Of a DNA stretch of 35,498 nucleotides, positions 1 to 7,223 are shown one piece after another. The stretch lies in the NCBI RefSeq assembly GCF_003340345.1, contig NZ_PPTQ01000023.1, positions 1 to 35,498 of the forward strand, read 5' to 3'. This DNA comes from Paraeggerthella hongkongensis (GTDB lineage: Bacteria; Actinomycetota; Coriobacteriia; Coriobacteriales; Eggerthellaceae). Each line of letters starts with the position of its first letter. Positions within the stretch are counted from its first letter, which is position 1. The notes beneath the pieces were generated by a model. It did no database searches. It was not told the DNA's origin and saw only the letters and a program-made list of their open reading frames with translations. Made by a program: the position numbers and the translations under genes.

Positions 1-399
1 CCGACGGCACCGGGGGGGGGCGGATGATGCTGCCGGCCCGCTTCGCGCCCCGATTTCTCCTTCAGCAGAAAATTATGCGATCCGTGGTAGGTTTTGACGG
101 TTTGGGGTCGTTAGGTTGGCTGATCGATCTTGCTTGTATGTGGGTCTATTGCGTTTCCGCAGGTGAGCGAGGTGACGTGAAGCTAAGTGTGCAAACCCGC
201 ACGCCCAGCACCTGTCAGGACGACCTCAAACCGTCAAAACCTACCACGGATCGCGGTTTTTCTTGCGCGCCGTCTTCGTGCGCGACGGGCGCAGCGCTTG
301 CTCGCGCGCTCGTCCAGGGCAAGCCCGCACCGCGCTGCCCTCGCGTGCGGCGGACGGCGTGCTTGAGGGTTGCCCCACGGTGCGCGAGGTGGGATCTTG
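1..399. other. Gene-free stretch with inverted-repeat element
   Basis: No open frame here looks like a real gene: frames on both strands lack a ribosome binding site and have Arg/Pro/Ala-rich GC-driven composition. The stretch holds a nine-G run at 12-20 and the inverted repeat listed separately (77-254). Bases 255-399 lie downstream of the DUF364 gene stop and show no clear terminator. The C-terminus of a gene lying left of the window cannot be excluded in the first few dozen bases. Confidence 0.6.
77..254. repeat. 178-bp element with 34-bp terminal inverted repeats
   Basis: The left arm is 77-110 and the right arm is 221-254. They are reverse complements at 33 of 34 positions, the one difference being near the inner edge. 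The 110-bp interior (111-220) shows no comparable self-complementarity and no convincing gene. The layout resembles a non-autonomous miniature element (MITE-like) or a large palindromic intergenic repeat. No target-site duplication is obvious just outside the arms. A large transcribed hairpin is an alternative reading, but arms this long and nearly perfect with a 110-bp spacer fit a mobile or repeat element better. Confidence 0.8.
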
Positions 400-1260
400 C
401 TACGCGAGCTCCCGCGTGATCGACGTCATTTGGAGCGCTTCGCCGAAGAACTGCCCGGCTCCGCTCTTCACGGCGAAGCGGGCTTTCTCGGGATCGGCTA
501 CGACGCTGCCGGCCAGCATGTCGACGCCGCGGTCGAACAGCTGCGTCGACATGACCACGCTCGGGCCCACCATGACGGTGGTCGCGCTCTTCGCCAGGTC
601 CAGCAAGCGGGACGCGGTCTTGTTGATGATGGTCACGCCCGTTACGAACGCGTAATCGGCCAGGGGGACGACGTATTCGCAGGCGGGGTCGGGCGTGTCG
701 AGCGGCTGCGAGCAGTTTCTTTCGAGCACCGTCAGATTGGCGTATTCGGCAATGCGGTCGACGTGGGGAAAGTGCCCGACCACCACGACGTTGGCGTTGC
801 CTTGCGCCGCGATGCGCGGTCGGTACAGCTCGAACGCGTCTTTGCTTCGCACGGTTCCGTCCGGACGCTCGACGGGCTCGTCGTAGACGGCTCCCAGCGG
901 ATCGAGCAGGCGCTTCTGCGCGTAGTAGGCGTTGAGAGCCGCCACCCCAAGCGTGGCTTCCTCGAAGCACCATGACTTCGCAAGCTGGGCCATCGCGCGA
1001 AGCGAGCATCCGCGCAAATCGTTCTTGGCCTGGCGCCTCGCTCCGCCTTTGCAGGTGAAGCTCACGCCCATGCCGCAGTCGGCCTCCACGTACGACCAGT
1101 GCGTTCCCAAACAGTAATCGCGCACGGCAAGATCTTCGGGGATCCCTTCGATCAGCAAGTCGTAGAATTGCCACGGGGATCGGTTTTCCAGCGTGCCGGA
1201 GGAATCGCCCGTCTCCGCTTCGCGTGCGTTCGAGCAGGTGCTGTTCTCGGAGCGTTCCAT
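400..1260 (-). CDS. DUF4213/DUF364 (putative heavy-metal chelation) protein
   Basis: This 286-aa soluble protein matches the two-part architecture of an enolase-N-like DUF4213 region (roughly residues 25-110, with SFTCKGG and LGVAALNAYYAQ) followed by a Rossmann-like DUF364 region (about 140-280). The DUF364 part includes the strand VVVVGHFPHVDRI, the acidic segment with PACEYVVPLADY, and TIINKTASRLLDLAKSA. Family members are annotated as putative heavy-metal chelation proteins and often lie near metal or molybdate uptake genes; no reaction is established. The ATG is preceded by AAGGAG six bases away. It is divergent from the THEP1-like NTPase. The conserved AxNA segment near the domain junction supports the call. 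The biochemical role is unknown. Confidence 0.8.
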   Translation of the reverse strand: MERSENSTCSNAREAETGDSSGTLENRSPWQFYDLLIEGIPEDLAVRDYCLGTHWSYVEADCGMGVSFTCKGGARRQAKNDLRGCSLRAMAQLAKSWCFEEATLGVAALNAYYAQKRLLDPLGAVYDEPVERPDGTVRSKDAFELYRPRIAAQGNANVVVVGHFPHVDRIAEYANLTVLERNCSQPLDTPDPACEYVVPLADYAFVTGVTIINKTASRLLDLAKSATTVMVGPSVVMSTQLFDRGVDMLAGSVVADPEKARFAVKSGAGQFFGEALQMTSITRELA

Positions 1261-1338
1261 ACGGCTCTCCTTGTTCGCAGGTTTTCGTGTCGAAGCGCCT
1301 TTGCGTGCAGCGCGTCGTTTATATTGTACCTATTGGCG

Positions 1339-1344
1339 TATAAT
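1339..1344 (+). promoter_or_regulatory. Candidate -10 box for the THEP1-like gene
   Basis: A perfect TATAAT lies about 37 bases before the ATG at 1381. No good -35 hexamer sits 16-18 bases upstream, so the assignment rests on the -10 and its position in the divergent intergenic gap. Confidence 0.45.
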
Positions 1345-1380
1345 ACACCGTTGAGAAGAATCAAGGAAGGGGCGCCGACC

Positions 1381-2013
1381 ATGCTGTTCCTGCTAACAGG
1401 CGACGTGCAGATAGGGAAGACCCGCTGGCTGGAGGCTGCGGTGAAAGGACTTGTCGCCCAGGACGTTGCGGTGGAGGGCGTCTTGGCCCCTGGCGTCTGG
1501 CGAGGGAGCGAAGCCGGAAAAGCCGCCGGTTGTTCTGCGGCGGTGGGAGCCGAAACTCTGGAAAAGATCGGTATCGACAACGTCTTGCTTCCGGGCGGCG
1601 AGCGGGTTTCCTTTGCCCGGCGGCGCGATCTGGCTTTGGCCGAAGGAACGTTTCGCGAAGAAAGCCAGAGCGCTCGCGCGAAGCTTGCCTGGGAGATATC
1701 GGACGATGCCCTTGCGCAGGTGAACGCTCATTTCGATAGGCTGAAAGCTGCTGATCCGCCGCACAGCCCAGGTTTGCTGGTAGTGGACGAGCTGGGGCAG
1801 TTGGAGCTGCTGCGCGGCGGCGGGCTGACGTCGGCCATGGACGTGCTTTCGCAGGGCCCTTCGGCCCGAAGCGCTCACGCCCTCGTGGTGGTGCGGGCGT
1901 GGCTGCTCGAAGCTGCTGCCGAACGGTTCGGCGATGTTTGGGGCGGTGCGAAGATGCTCGCTCCCGACGGCGAGGCTCGTTCGACCTTGCGTTCGGCATT
2001 CGATCTTGTTTGA
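1381..2013 (+). CDS. THEP1-like nucleoside-triphosphatase
   Basis: This is a 210-aa P-loop protein. Walker A is GDVQIGKT at residues 7-14, directly after the first beta strand. A Walker B-like LLVVDELGQLEL has Asp136-Glu137 and is followed by Gln, as in THEP1/DUF265 NTPases. The start at 1381 is chosen because AAGGAAGG lies just upstream and the P-loop then falls at its usual N-terminal place; an in-frame extension to 1099 would run through the promoter region and the DUF364 gene. Family members hydrolyse NTPs in vitro and their cellular role is unclear. Related P-loop proteins occur near molybdenum-cofactor and metal-transport genes, which fits the DUF364 neighbour and the reductase downstream. 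That functional link is inference. Confidence 0.8.
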   Translation: MLFLLTGDVQIGKTRWLEAAVKGLVAQDVAVEGVLAPGVWRGSEAGKAAGCSAAVGAETLEKIGIDNVLLPGGERVSFARRRDLALAEGTFREESQSARAKLAWEISDDALAQVNAHFDRLKAADPPHSPGLLVVDELGQLELLRGGGLTSAMDVLSQGPSARSAHALVVVRAWLLEAAAERFGDVWGGAKMLAPDGEARSTLRSAFDLV

Positions 2014-2020
2014 GCAAACG

Positions 2021-2052
2021 ATACCAAGTATCATCAAAATCGACCGATCGGT
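2021..2052. promoter_or_regulatory. Two operator-like dyads upstream of the rubredoxin gene
   Basis: Bases 2021-2033 form GATAC-CAA-GTATC, and 2043-2052 is the perfect 10-bp palindrome ACCGATCGGT. Both lie between the NTPase stop and the start at 2105. Closely spaced dyads in a promoter region suggest binding by a dimeric repressor. No family can be assigned. Confidence 0.4.
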
Positions 2053-2104
2053 ATTAGACGAGACAGGACCGCGGGCAGGCGCATCGCGGCGGGAAGGTGC
2101 CATC

Positions 2105-2770
2105 ATGATCGATAAATCGGCCTTTCATAGCTTGAGCTATGGGCTCTACATCGTTGGCGCGCAGCATGAGGGAAAGCGCTTCGGATGCGTTGCGAACACG
2201 TTTCAGCAGGTGACGTCTTCCCCTATGCAGGTGAGCGTGACGTTGAACAAGGAAAACGCTACGACCGAAGCCGTGCTCGAGTCCGGTCGTTTCACGGCAA
2301 CGTGCTTGTCCCAGGAGGCGACGATGGAGCTTATCGGCACCTTCGGCTTCCATTCGAGCGCTGATGTGGACAAGTTCGCTTCGTGCGAGACGGCCGAAGA
2401 CGCGGCGGGCGTTCCCTACGTGGCCGAACAGTGCGTTTCGCGCTTCTCGGCGCGCGTCGTGCAGATCGTCAACCTGGGCACGCATATCCTATTTGTGGGC
2501 GAGGTGGAGGAAGCGGAGAAAACCTGCGCGGGCGATCCGATGACGTACGCCTATTATCACCTGGTCAAGGGCGGGAAAACGCCACCGAAGGCATCGAGTT
2601 ACCTGGGCGAGGAGCCTGCTTCTGCGCCCGGTGAAGGCGACGCGAAGCCGAAGTTCGCTTGGCGATGCACGGTGTGCGGCCACATGGAGTACCTTGACGA
2701 GCTGCCGGAAGATTACGTGTGTCCCGTGTGCGGCGTGGGCCGGGACATGTTCGAACGGGTCGCCGTGTAG
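2105..2770 (+). CDS. Flavin reductase-like / rubredoxin fusion (high-molecular-weight rubredoxin)
   Basis: This 221-aa protein has an FMN-binding flavin reductase-like domain (about residues 1-165, including RFGCVANTFQQVTSSP and LIGTFGFHSSADVDKF). A short linker follows, then a C-terminal rubredoxin module with the iron ligands in CTVCG (C188, C191) and CPVCG (C206, C209). The architecture matches high-molecular-weight rubredoxin (Hrb) of acetogens and other anaerobes, which passes electrons from NAD(P)H-type donors to flavodiiron proteins for O2 or NO detoxification. No flavodiiron gene is in the window. The ATG at 2105 has GGAAGG upstream; an upstream in-frame extension lacks a site and covers the operator-like dyads. 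The electron partner is inferred from the family. Confidence 0.85.
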   Translation: MIDKSAFHSLSYGLYIVGAQHEGKRFGCVANTFQQVTSSPMQVSVTLNKENATTEAVLESGRFTATCLSQEATMELIGTFGFHSSADVDKFASCETAEDAAGVPYVAEQCVSRFSARVVQIVNLGTHILFVGEVEEAEKTCAGDPMTYAYYHLVKGGKTPPKASSYLGEEPASAPGEGDAKPKFAWRCTVCGHMEYLDELPEDYVCPVCGVGRDMFERVAV

Positions 2771-2783
2771 ATCGAGGGATGCG

Positions 2784-2818
2784 GGGCGAGGCGAGGGCGG
2801 GTTTGCTCCGCCTCGCCC
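2784..2818. terminator. GC-rich hairpin between convergent genes
   Basis: Arms 2784-2793 and 2809-2818 are a perfect 10-bp inverted repeat with a 15-base loop. A short T-run follows at about 2828-2831. It lies between the convergent stops at 2770 and 2835 and probably ends the rubredoxin transcript. Confidence 0.6.
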
Positions 2819-2834
2819 GCCCTGCTCGTTTTCC

Positions 2835-3563
2835 CTACGCGTTGCAACTGGATGCGGGGCAGCGGGCCTCGCATCCAGGGCATGCGTCGCCCGTCCTTTT
2901 CAGCTCCTTGGCAAGCAGCGCGGATTCCTTGCAGGCTTGCGTGATCAGCATCGAAAGGCCCCGGTACAGGTTGCTGTTCGATTTTTCCAGGATCAGGTTG
3001 CGCCAACCTTCCACCCAGGAGTTCGGGTGCTCTTCCAGAAAATCATGTTGATCGGACATCGCCCGCTCGAATCCTTCTTCGTTGCCGGCGTCGAGGCTCT
3101 CCTTTGCGATGCGCGCCAGATGCGCCGCAAACAGCAGTTCGGAGGCAAGATGGTCGTCCGGTTCGTGCTGAAAGCCCTCTACCTCCAGGTTGTATGCTCG
3201 GTACGCTGCTCGTACTTGCAGCGTTCGCTCCTGAAACACCATGCGCTCGCGGCTGAAGTGCACCGATTCCCAAAGGGGGGCGGCTACCTTTTGGGCGCCC
3301 ACGAACAGGCGCGTGTAGTCGACGCGGACGGCTTCGAAGTCGCTGTCGGAAAAGGGCGTCGCGCAGGCGTCCATCCAGGCAAGGAGCAGATCCTGCGGCT
3401 GCCTTGCCCGCGCGCCGTCTACGAAGGGTATGGACTCGAACAGGCGCTCTTCGACGACGCGGGCGAAAAGATCGCGATCCGGCATGTCGTACAGCAGTCT
3501 TCCGAGCAGCGTGAGCAGGGCTTCTTCTTCTGCGAGCCTTGATCGGATGGCATCGGTGTCCAT
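2835..3563 (-). CDS. TorD/DmsD-family molybdoenzyme chaperone
   Basis: This 242-aa all-helical protein carries the TorD-family core YTRLFVG (residues 83-89) followed by PLWESVHF. The long helix region with ELLFAAHLARIA and the late FLEEHPNSWVEGW segment are also typical (the family often shows D/H-F-x-x-x-H-x-x-W). Such chaperones bind the Tat signal of a molybdopterin enzyme and hold it until cofactor loading. It is the third gene of the reductase operon, behind the FeS subunit, with AGGAG upstream of the ATG. The last 18 residues contain C228, C231, C235 and C240 in a CX2CX3CX4C pattern, which is not a usual TorD feature and could bind a metal. An 11-bp hairpin separates it from the FeS gene. 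Confidence 0.88.
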   Translation of the reverse strand: MDTDAIRSRLAEEEALLTLLGRLLYDMPDRDLFARVVEERLFESIPFVDGARARQPQDLLLAWMDACATPFSDSDFEAVRVDYTRLFVGAQKVAAPLWESVHFSRERMVFQERTLQVRAAYRAYNLEVEGFQHEPDDHLASELLFAAHLARIAKESLDAGNEEGFERAMSDQHDFLEEHPNSWVEGWRNLILEKSNSNLYRGLSMLITQACKESALLAKELKRTGDACPGCEARCPASSCNA

Positions 3564-3586
3564 GTCGTCTCCTATCGAATCGTCGA

Positions 3587-3621
3587 CGCAAGGGGCTTCG
3601 GGCGATCCGCAGCCCCTTGCG
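3587..3621 (-). other. Intercistronic hairpin in the reductase operon
   Basis: Arms 3587-3597 and 3611-3621 are a perfect 11-bp inverted repeat with a 13-base loop, lying between the FeS-subunit stop and the chaperone start. No U-run follows in the minus direction. It is therefore more likely a partial terminator, a processing site or an mRNA-stability element than a strong terminator. Confidence 0.6.
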
Positions 3622-3629
3622 CGTTGGGA

Positions 3630-4250
3630 TTATTGTTCAAGCGAGAGAGGCCGTCCTGCGCCCTCTTCGAACACAGCGTCTTTGTGCGTGGCGATCGCCA
3701 CGTTGGGAAGCGTTTCCGACGAAGGGGGCAGCGGTTGCACGTCGGCAACCTTGCCGTAGGTGCTGCGGAGCTCTTCGATCTCGCCTATTGTCAGGGCGCG
3801 CTGCGGGCAGATTCCCACGCATGCAGGCTCTTCGCCAAGGGCGAGCAGATCTTTGCACAGATCGCACTTGCGCGATTTCTTTTCAGCTTCGACCAGCTGG
3901 CACGCGCCGTACGGGCAGGCTGCATTGCAGGTGCCGCACCCGATGCACTTCTCGGGATCGATGGTGACGATGCCCGTGTCCGCGTCCTTCGAGATGGCCC
4001 CTTGCGGGCATTTGGCGAAGCAGGCGGGGGAGTCGCAGTGCCCGCACGAGAACGATACCGAGTACGAGAACACGCCTTGCGGGGTGAAGCAGTTCAGCGC
4101 CTCGTCTTTCTCCCACGTTCCGCCGCACATCATCCGCACGCGGCGAAGCCGAGCGCCCACGTCGAGGTTGTTCTTGTCCTTGCAAGCGAGTTCGCAGGCC
4201 TTGCAGCCGGTGCACGAAGCGCTGTCGATGTAAAAGCCCATTTGAGACAT
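3630..4250 (-). CDS. 4Fe-4S electron-transfer subunit of molybdopterin oxidoreductase (DmsB-like)
   Basis: This 206-aa protein has four ferredoxin-type cysteine clusters. The first is C13-C16-C19-C23 (CTGCKACELAC); then come CGHCDSPACFAKCP, CIGCGTCNAACP and a final CDLC...CVGICP. This is the DmsB/NrfC/PsrB pattern of four 4Fe-4S clusters forming a wire from the catalytic subunit to a membrane partner. The start overlaps nothing, but its AAGGAGG ribosome site lies inside the last codons of the upstream catalytic gene, two bases separate the genes, and translation is probably coupled. There is no Tat signal of its own, so it is presumably exported in complex with the catalytic subunit. No DmsC-type or NrfD-type anchor follows. 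Confidence 0.92.
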   Translation of the reverse strand: MSQMGFYIDSASCTGCKACELACKDKNNLDVGARLRRVRMMCGGTWEKDEALNCFTPQGVFSYSVSFSCGHCDSPACFAKCPQGAISKDADTGIVTIDPEKCIGCGTCNAACPYGACQLVEAEKKSRKCDLCKDLLALGEEPACVGICPQRALTIGEIEELRSTYGKVADVQPLPPSSETLPNVAIATHKDAVFEEGAGRPLSLEQ

Positions 4251-4252
4251 GA

Positions 4253-6955
4253 TTAGTCCTCCTTAAACACTTCGCGCGGTTCCCAGGTGTAATCGGGGGC
4301 GAGCGGCGTTCCCGTCCATTTCTCGACCTTCACGATGCAGCTGTTCCATGCCTGATGGCCGTATCCTACGCAGTTGGGGCCGTTCAGCACGTTAACGCTG
4401 CCGGCCATGTCGATGCCGGTCTCCTCGTCGATCTCCACCCACGAGCCTTGGCCGAGGCCCAGCACTCCGGGCATCATGATCTCGGTGACCAGCAGCGGGC
4501 GCAGGCTCTTGCCCCACTTCGAGGTGATGAGCACCGTCTGGCCCGTTTCGCACCCGATGTCCGCGGCGTCGAGCGGATTCATGTACAGCGGGTGGTCGAA
4601 CGCCTCGCGCAGATTGGGGACGTCGGCGAACGAGGAATGCGAATGGCGCGGAATGTGCAGGCTGACCAGCTGATAGGGGTATTCGCCCTTCACTTTGCCA
4701 GCCCAATCGGAAAACGTCTCCTCGTATCCTTCGATGCCGGGTTCGTATTTGGCGATGGGCGGGATTTCGGTCCATCCGCATGCCTTTACGCGCGCGGCGG
4801 CGTTCGGCGAGCAGATCTCGAGCTTGCCCGTTTTCGTGGTGGCTATGGGATTCGCTTCGGGATCCTTGCGGAAGGCTTCCAGCACCACGTAATCCAGACC
4901 GTCTCCTTCGGAGCGCTCCACCGTGTAGATGCCGTCGCGCTTGAAGTCGAGGATGGGCACGCGACCTTCTTGGGGCTTGCCTTCCACGCCGAGTTCTTTC
5001 AGGTCGTCTTCCGTGACGCTGACCAGGTTCTCTACGCCGCTTCCATCCTTTTTGGTTGCGGTTGCGGCGGCAACCCAATCGAAGACCTGCTGCTTGAGCT
5101 CGAGCGGGCGCACTTGCTTCGGATCGACGCCGATGTGCTCTGACAGCTCTGCGGCAATGTCCACGTCGCTTTTGGCTTCGAACAAAGGCTCGCATACTTG
5201 GCTCGTCCACAGTACTTGCTCGCGATACGCTGCGGTGAAGTCTCCGTAGCGCTCCCATTGGGTGGTGACGGGCAAGACGATGTCCGCATAGCGGCAAGCC
5301 GTGGTCATCACGATGTTCTGGGCTACGACGCAGTCCATTTTGCGGTAGGCTTCAATGGCCAGCATGGTCCCCGGTGCCTGGTTGATGATGTTCTCGTGCG
5401 TATCGTAGATCATGTGCACGTTGCAGGGGCGCTTCTTGCCCAGGCCGGTGGTGAACTCGCCGGACAGAATGCCCGTCCATGCCTCGTTGATGTTGATGCG
5501 GTAATACGGCTCTTCGGGCAGCTTGTACATGCCGTTGGGCACGCCGTACTCGATGGAGTCTCCGCCGAGGGGGTTCCAGATGGGCGCGATGTTTCCCGAC
5601 GTAGTCCATGAGGGCTCGCCGAGTATGGTGCCGCCCTGCAGCAAGGTCAGGTAGCCGCCCTGCAACCAGGAGTGGCCGGCGTCGGATCCGGTGCAGCAGC
5701 CCGGCTTGCCGATGCAGCCGGCCATGGCTCCAAGCGTCATGATGGCCTGGGGCCACGTGGTCCCGTTGGTGGTGCGCGACGGCGCGGGAGACATGATGAT
5801 GGACACGCGCTCGGTCTGCGCGATCTGCAAAGCAAGATCGGTGATCACGGCGGGGCTTACGCCGCAGATCTCCGCTGCCCATTCCGGCGTTTTCGGCGTA
5901 TTGTCGTAGGTGCCCAGCACATAGTCTTTGAAGTTGTCCTCGGGCGCCGCTCCTTCGGGCATGTGGTCCGCGTCGAATCCGACGGTGCAGCGGTTCAGGA
6001 AATCCCAATCGATGAGCGGCTTTGCAGCGGGGTCGTCGTGGGTCAGCAGCACGTAGGCCATGGCGATGGCAAGCGCCGTGTCGGTGCCCGGTCGCACGCC
6101 GACGAACTGGTCGGCAACGGCTTGGGCGGTGGCGTGGCGGAAGATGTCTATGCAGATGAACTTCGTTCCCGCAGCTTTGCATTGCATGTAGTCGTAGGTG
6201 GGAAGACCGGTGCGGCTCCAGGCGGGGTTCGATCCCCACAGTACGATGATCTGGGCTTTTCGCAAGTCCATGCGATCGTTCGTGTCTTCGGCCAGGCCGT
6301 ATATCTTGGCCATCGACCCCCACGCGCCCGAAGAGCAGGCGCCCCAGTGCTCCAGGTACCCTCCGTGCAGCGCCAGCATGCGCCCGATATCCCAGTTCCC
6401 GAACAGCGAGGCCACGTAGCCCGGCACGAATATCGCATCGTGTCCGTACGCGGAAGTGATGCGCTTGATCTCGCCGGCGATCAGCTGATACGCTTCGTCC
6501 CAGCTGATGCGCTCCCAGTCGTCCTTGCCGCGCAGCGCCCCGTTGGCGTTGTCGCCGCCACCGGGCTGCCAGCTTTTGCGCTTCATGGGGTACTTGATGC
6601 GATCGGCGCCGAATACCATGCCGCGCAAAGCCCGTCCGCGGGCGCACGACCTGAGCTGCGGGCAGTCGGGGGAGTCCGCGTGGGTTTTGTCCGTTCCCAT
6701 GCGGACGCAGTCGCCGTCCTGCACGAACACCTTGTTGAAGCCTTTGCTGCCGCAGTCCGCCCAGCAGTTGCAGGGGATCCAGGTTCCTTCCGATGCCCCC
6801 TTCGCCGCTTCTCCTTCCGGCTTTTGGTTGAATCCTGCGCAGCCGGTCGTGCCGAGCGCGGCGGTTCCCGCTACGGCGACGCCCGTCCATTTGAGCAGGT
6901 TTCGACGGGTGATGCTCGATCTTGCTTCCGCCGTTTCGTGCGTCGATGCTCCCAT
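4253..6955 (-). CDS. Tat-exported molybdopterin oxidoreductase catalytic subunit (DMSO reductase family)
   Basis: This 900-aa protein starts at 6955, where AGGAGG lies four bases upstream. The extended frame to 7162 lacks a site. Residues 15-22 (SITRRNLL) form a twin-arginine signal followed by a hydrophobic stretch and TTGC (C39), a weak lipobox. A Cys-rich N-terminus with C62, C64, C68 and C103 (the last in RSCARGR) should bind one 4Fe-4S cluster. Later blocks are typical of bis-MGD enzymes: IVLWGSNPAWSRTGLPTYDY, the DTALAIAMAYVLL region, ADIVLPVTTQWERYG and the C-terminal molydopterin-dinucleotide domain with YMNPLDAADIGCETGQTV. The segment HWGACSSGAWG probably carries the Mo ligand. The substrate cannot be read from sequence; DMSO-, TMAO- or aromatic-substrate reductases are possible. 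It is first in an operon with the FeS subunit and TorD. Confidence 0.92.
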   Translation of the reverse strand: MGASTHETAEARSSITRRNLLKWTGVAVAGTAALGTTGCAGFNQKPEGEAAKGASEGTWIPCNCWADCGSKGFNKVFVQDGDCVRMGTDKTHADSPDCPQLRSCARGRALRGMVFGADRIKYPMKRKSWQPGGGDNANGALRGKDDWERISWDEAYQLIAGEIKRITSAYGHDAIFVPGYVASLFGNWDIGRMLALHGGYLEHWGACSSGAWGSMAKIYGLAEDTNDRMDLRKAQIIVLWGSNPAWSRTGLPTYDYMQCKAAGTKFICIDIFRHATAQAVADQFVGVRPGTDTALAIAMAYVLLTHDDPAAKPLIDWDFLNRCTVGFDADHMPEGAAPEDNFKDYVLGTYDNTPKTPEWAAEICGVSPAVITDLALQIAQTERVSIIMSPAPSRTTNGTTWPQAIMTLGAMAGCIGKPGCCTGSDAGHSWLQGGYLTLLQGGTILGEPSWTTSGNIAPIWNPLGGDSIEYGVPNGMYKLPEEPYYRININEAWTGILSGEFTTGLGKKRPCNVHMIYDTHENIINQAPGTMLAIEAYRKMDCVVAQNIVMTTACRYADIVLPVTTQWERYGDFTAAYREQVLWTSQVCEPLFEAKSDVDIAAELSEHIGVDPKQVRPLELKQQVFDWVAAATATKKDGSGVENLVSVTEDDLKELGVEGKPQEGRVPILDFKRDGIYTVERSEGDGLDYVVLEAFRKDPEANPIATTKTGKLEICSPNAAARVKACGWTEIPPIAKYEPGIEGYEETFSDWAGKVKGEYPYQLVSLHIPRHSHSSFADVPNLREAFDHPLYMNPLDAADIGCETGQTVLITSKWGKSLRPLLVTEIMMPGVLGLGQGSWVEIDEETGIDMAGSVNVLNGPNCVGYGHQAWNSCIVKVEKWTGTPLAPDYTWEPREVFKED

Positions 6956-7101
6956 GTTCCCTCCTATCGTCGTGCGGCCGCCCCCTTGCTGCGGCCGCTC
7001 CAACCCCTTGCAGGGTTCGCGAAGATCATAGGGACGACGGTGCTGCGGTGCCAATGGCCGAAGGCTCTGTATTGCAGAACGGGTCGGAATGGAAGCATGC
7101 G

Positions 7102-7115
7102 AGCCGAATTCGGCT
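7102..7115. promoter_or_regulatory. Perfect 14-bp palindrome (operator candidate)
   Basis: AGCCGAATTCGGCT reads identically on both strands and sits in the divergent gap. No T-run follows, so it is more likely a protein-binding site than a terminator. The binding protein is unknown; the divergent winged-helix protein is the nearest candidate. Confidence 0.5.
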
Positions 7116-7124
7116 TGTTTTGCG

Positions 7125-7144
7125 GTTTCGATTATTCTCGAAAC
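7125..7144. promoter_or_regulatory. 20-bp dyad (operator candidate)
   Basis: GTTTCGA (7125-7131) and TCGAAAC (7138-7144) are perfect 7-bp arms around an AT-rich 6-base centre. A minus-strand AATAAT -10-like hexamer lies in the centre, so binding here could directly control the reductase operon. Confidence 0.5.
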
Positions 7145-7214
7145 GGATGGTCGTATTAGCAAATCAACGAAATCGGAAATAAGGAGCCCGCTTGCGGGGC
7201 ATCGCTCGCGTCGA

Positions 7215-7223
7215 TGCTAGAAT
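7215..7223 (+). promoter_or_regulatory. Extended -10 promoter of the pseudo-Fic gene
   Basis: TGCTAGAAT is an extended -10 (TGn plus TAGAAT at 7218-7223). Transcription would begin near 7230, which excludes an ATG at 7214 as the start and supports the ATG at 7271. Confidence 0.5.

Noticed and set aside
24-419. 131-codon plus-strand open frame at the left edge
   Set aside because: It has no ribosome binding site, crosses both arms of the inverted repeat and has no recognisable domain; its composition fits GC-driven open frames.
215-1174. Minus-strand 319-codon frame across the DUF364 gene
   Set aside because: It is Arg-rich shadow translation of the DUF364 gene in another frame, with its end running into the inverted repeat.
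6974-6998. Paired GCGGCCGC sites as a mobile-element end or terminator
   Set aside because: Each copy is itself palindromic and short, common in such GC-rich DNA; no T-run follows in either direction.
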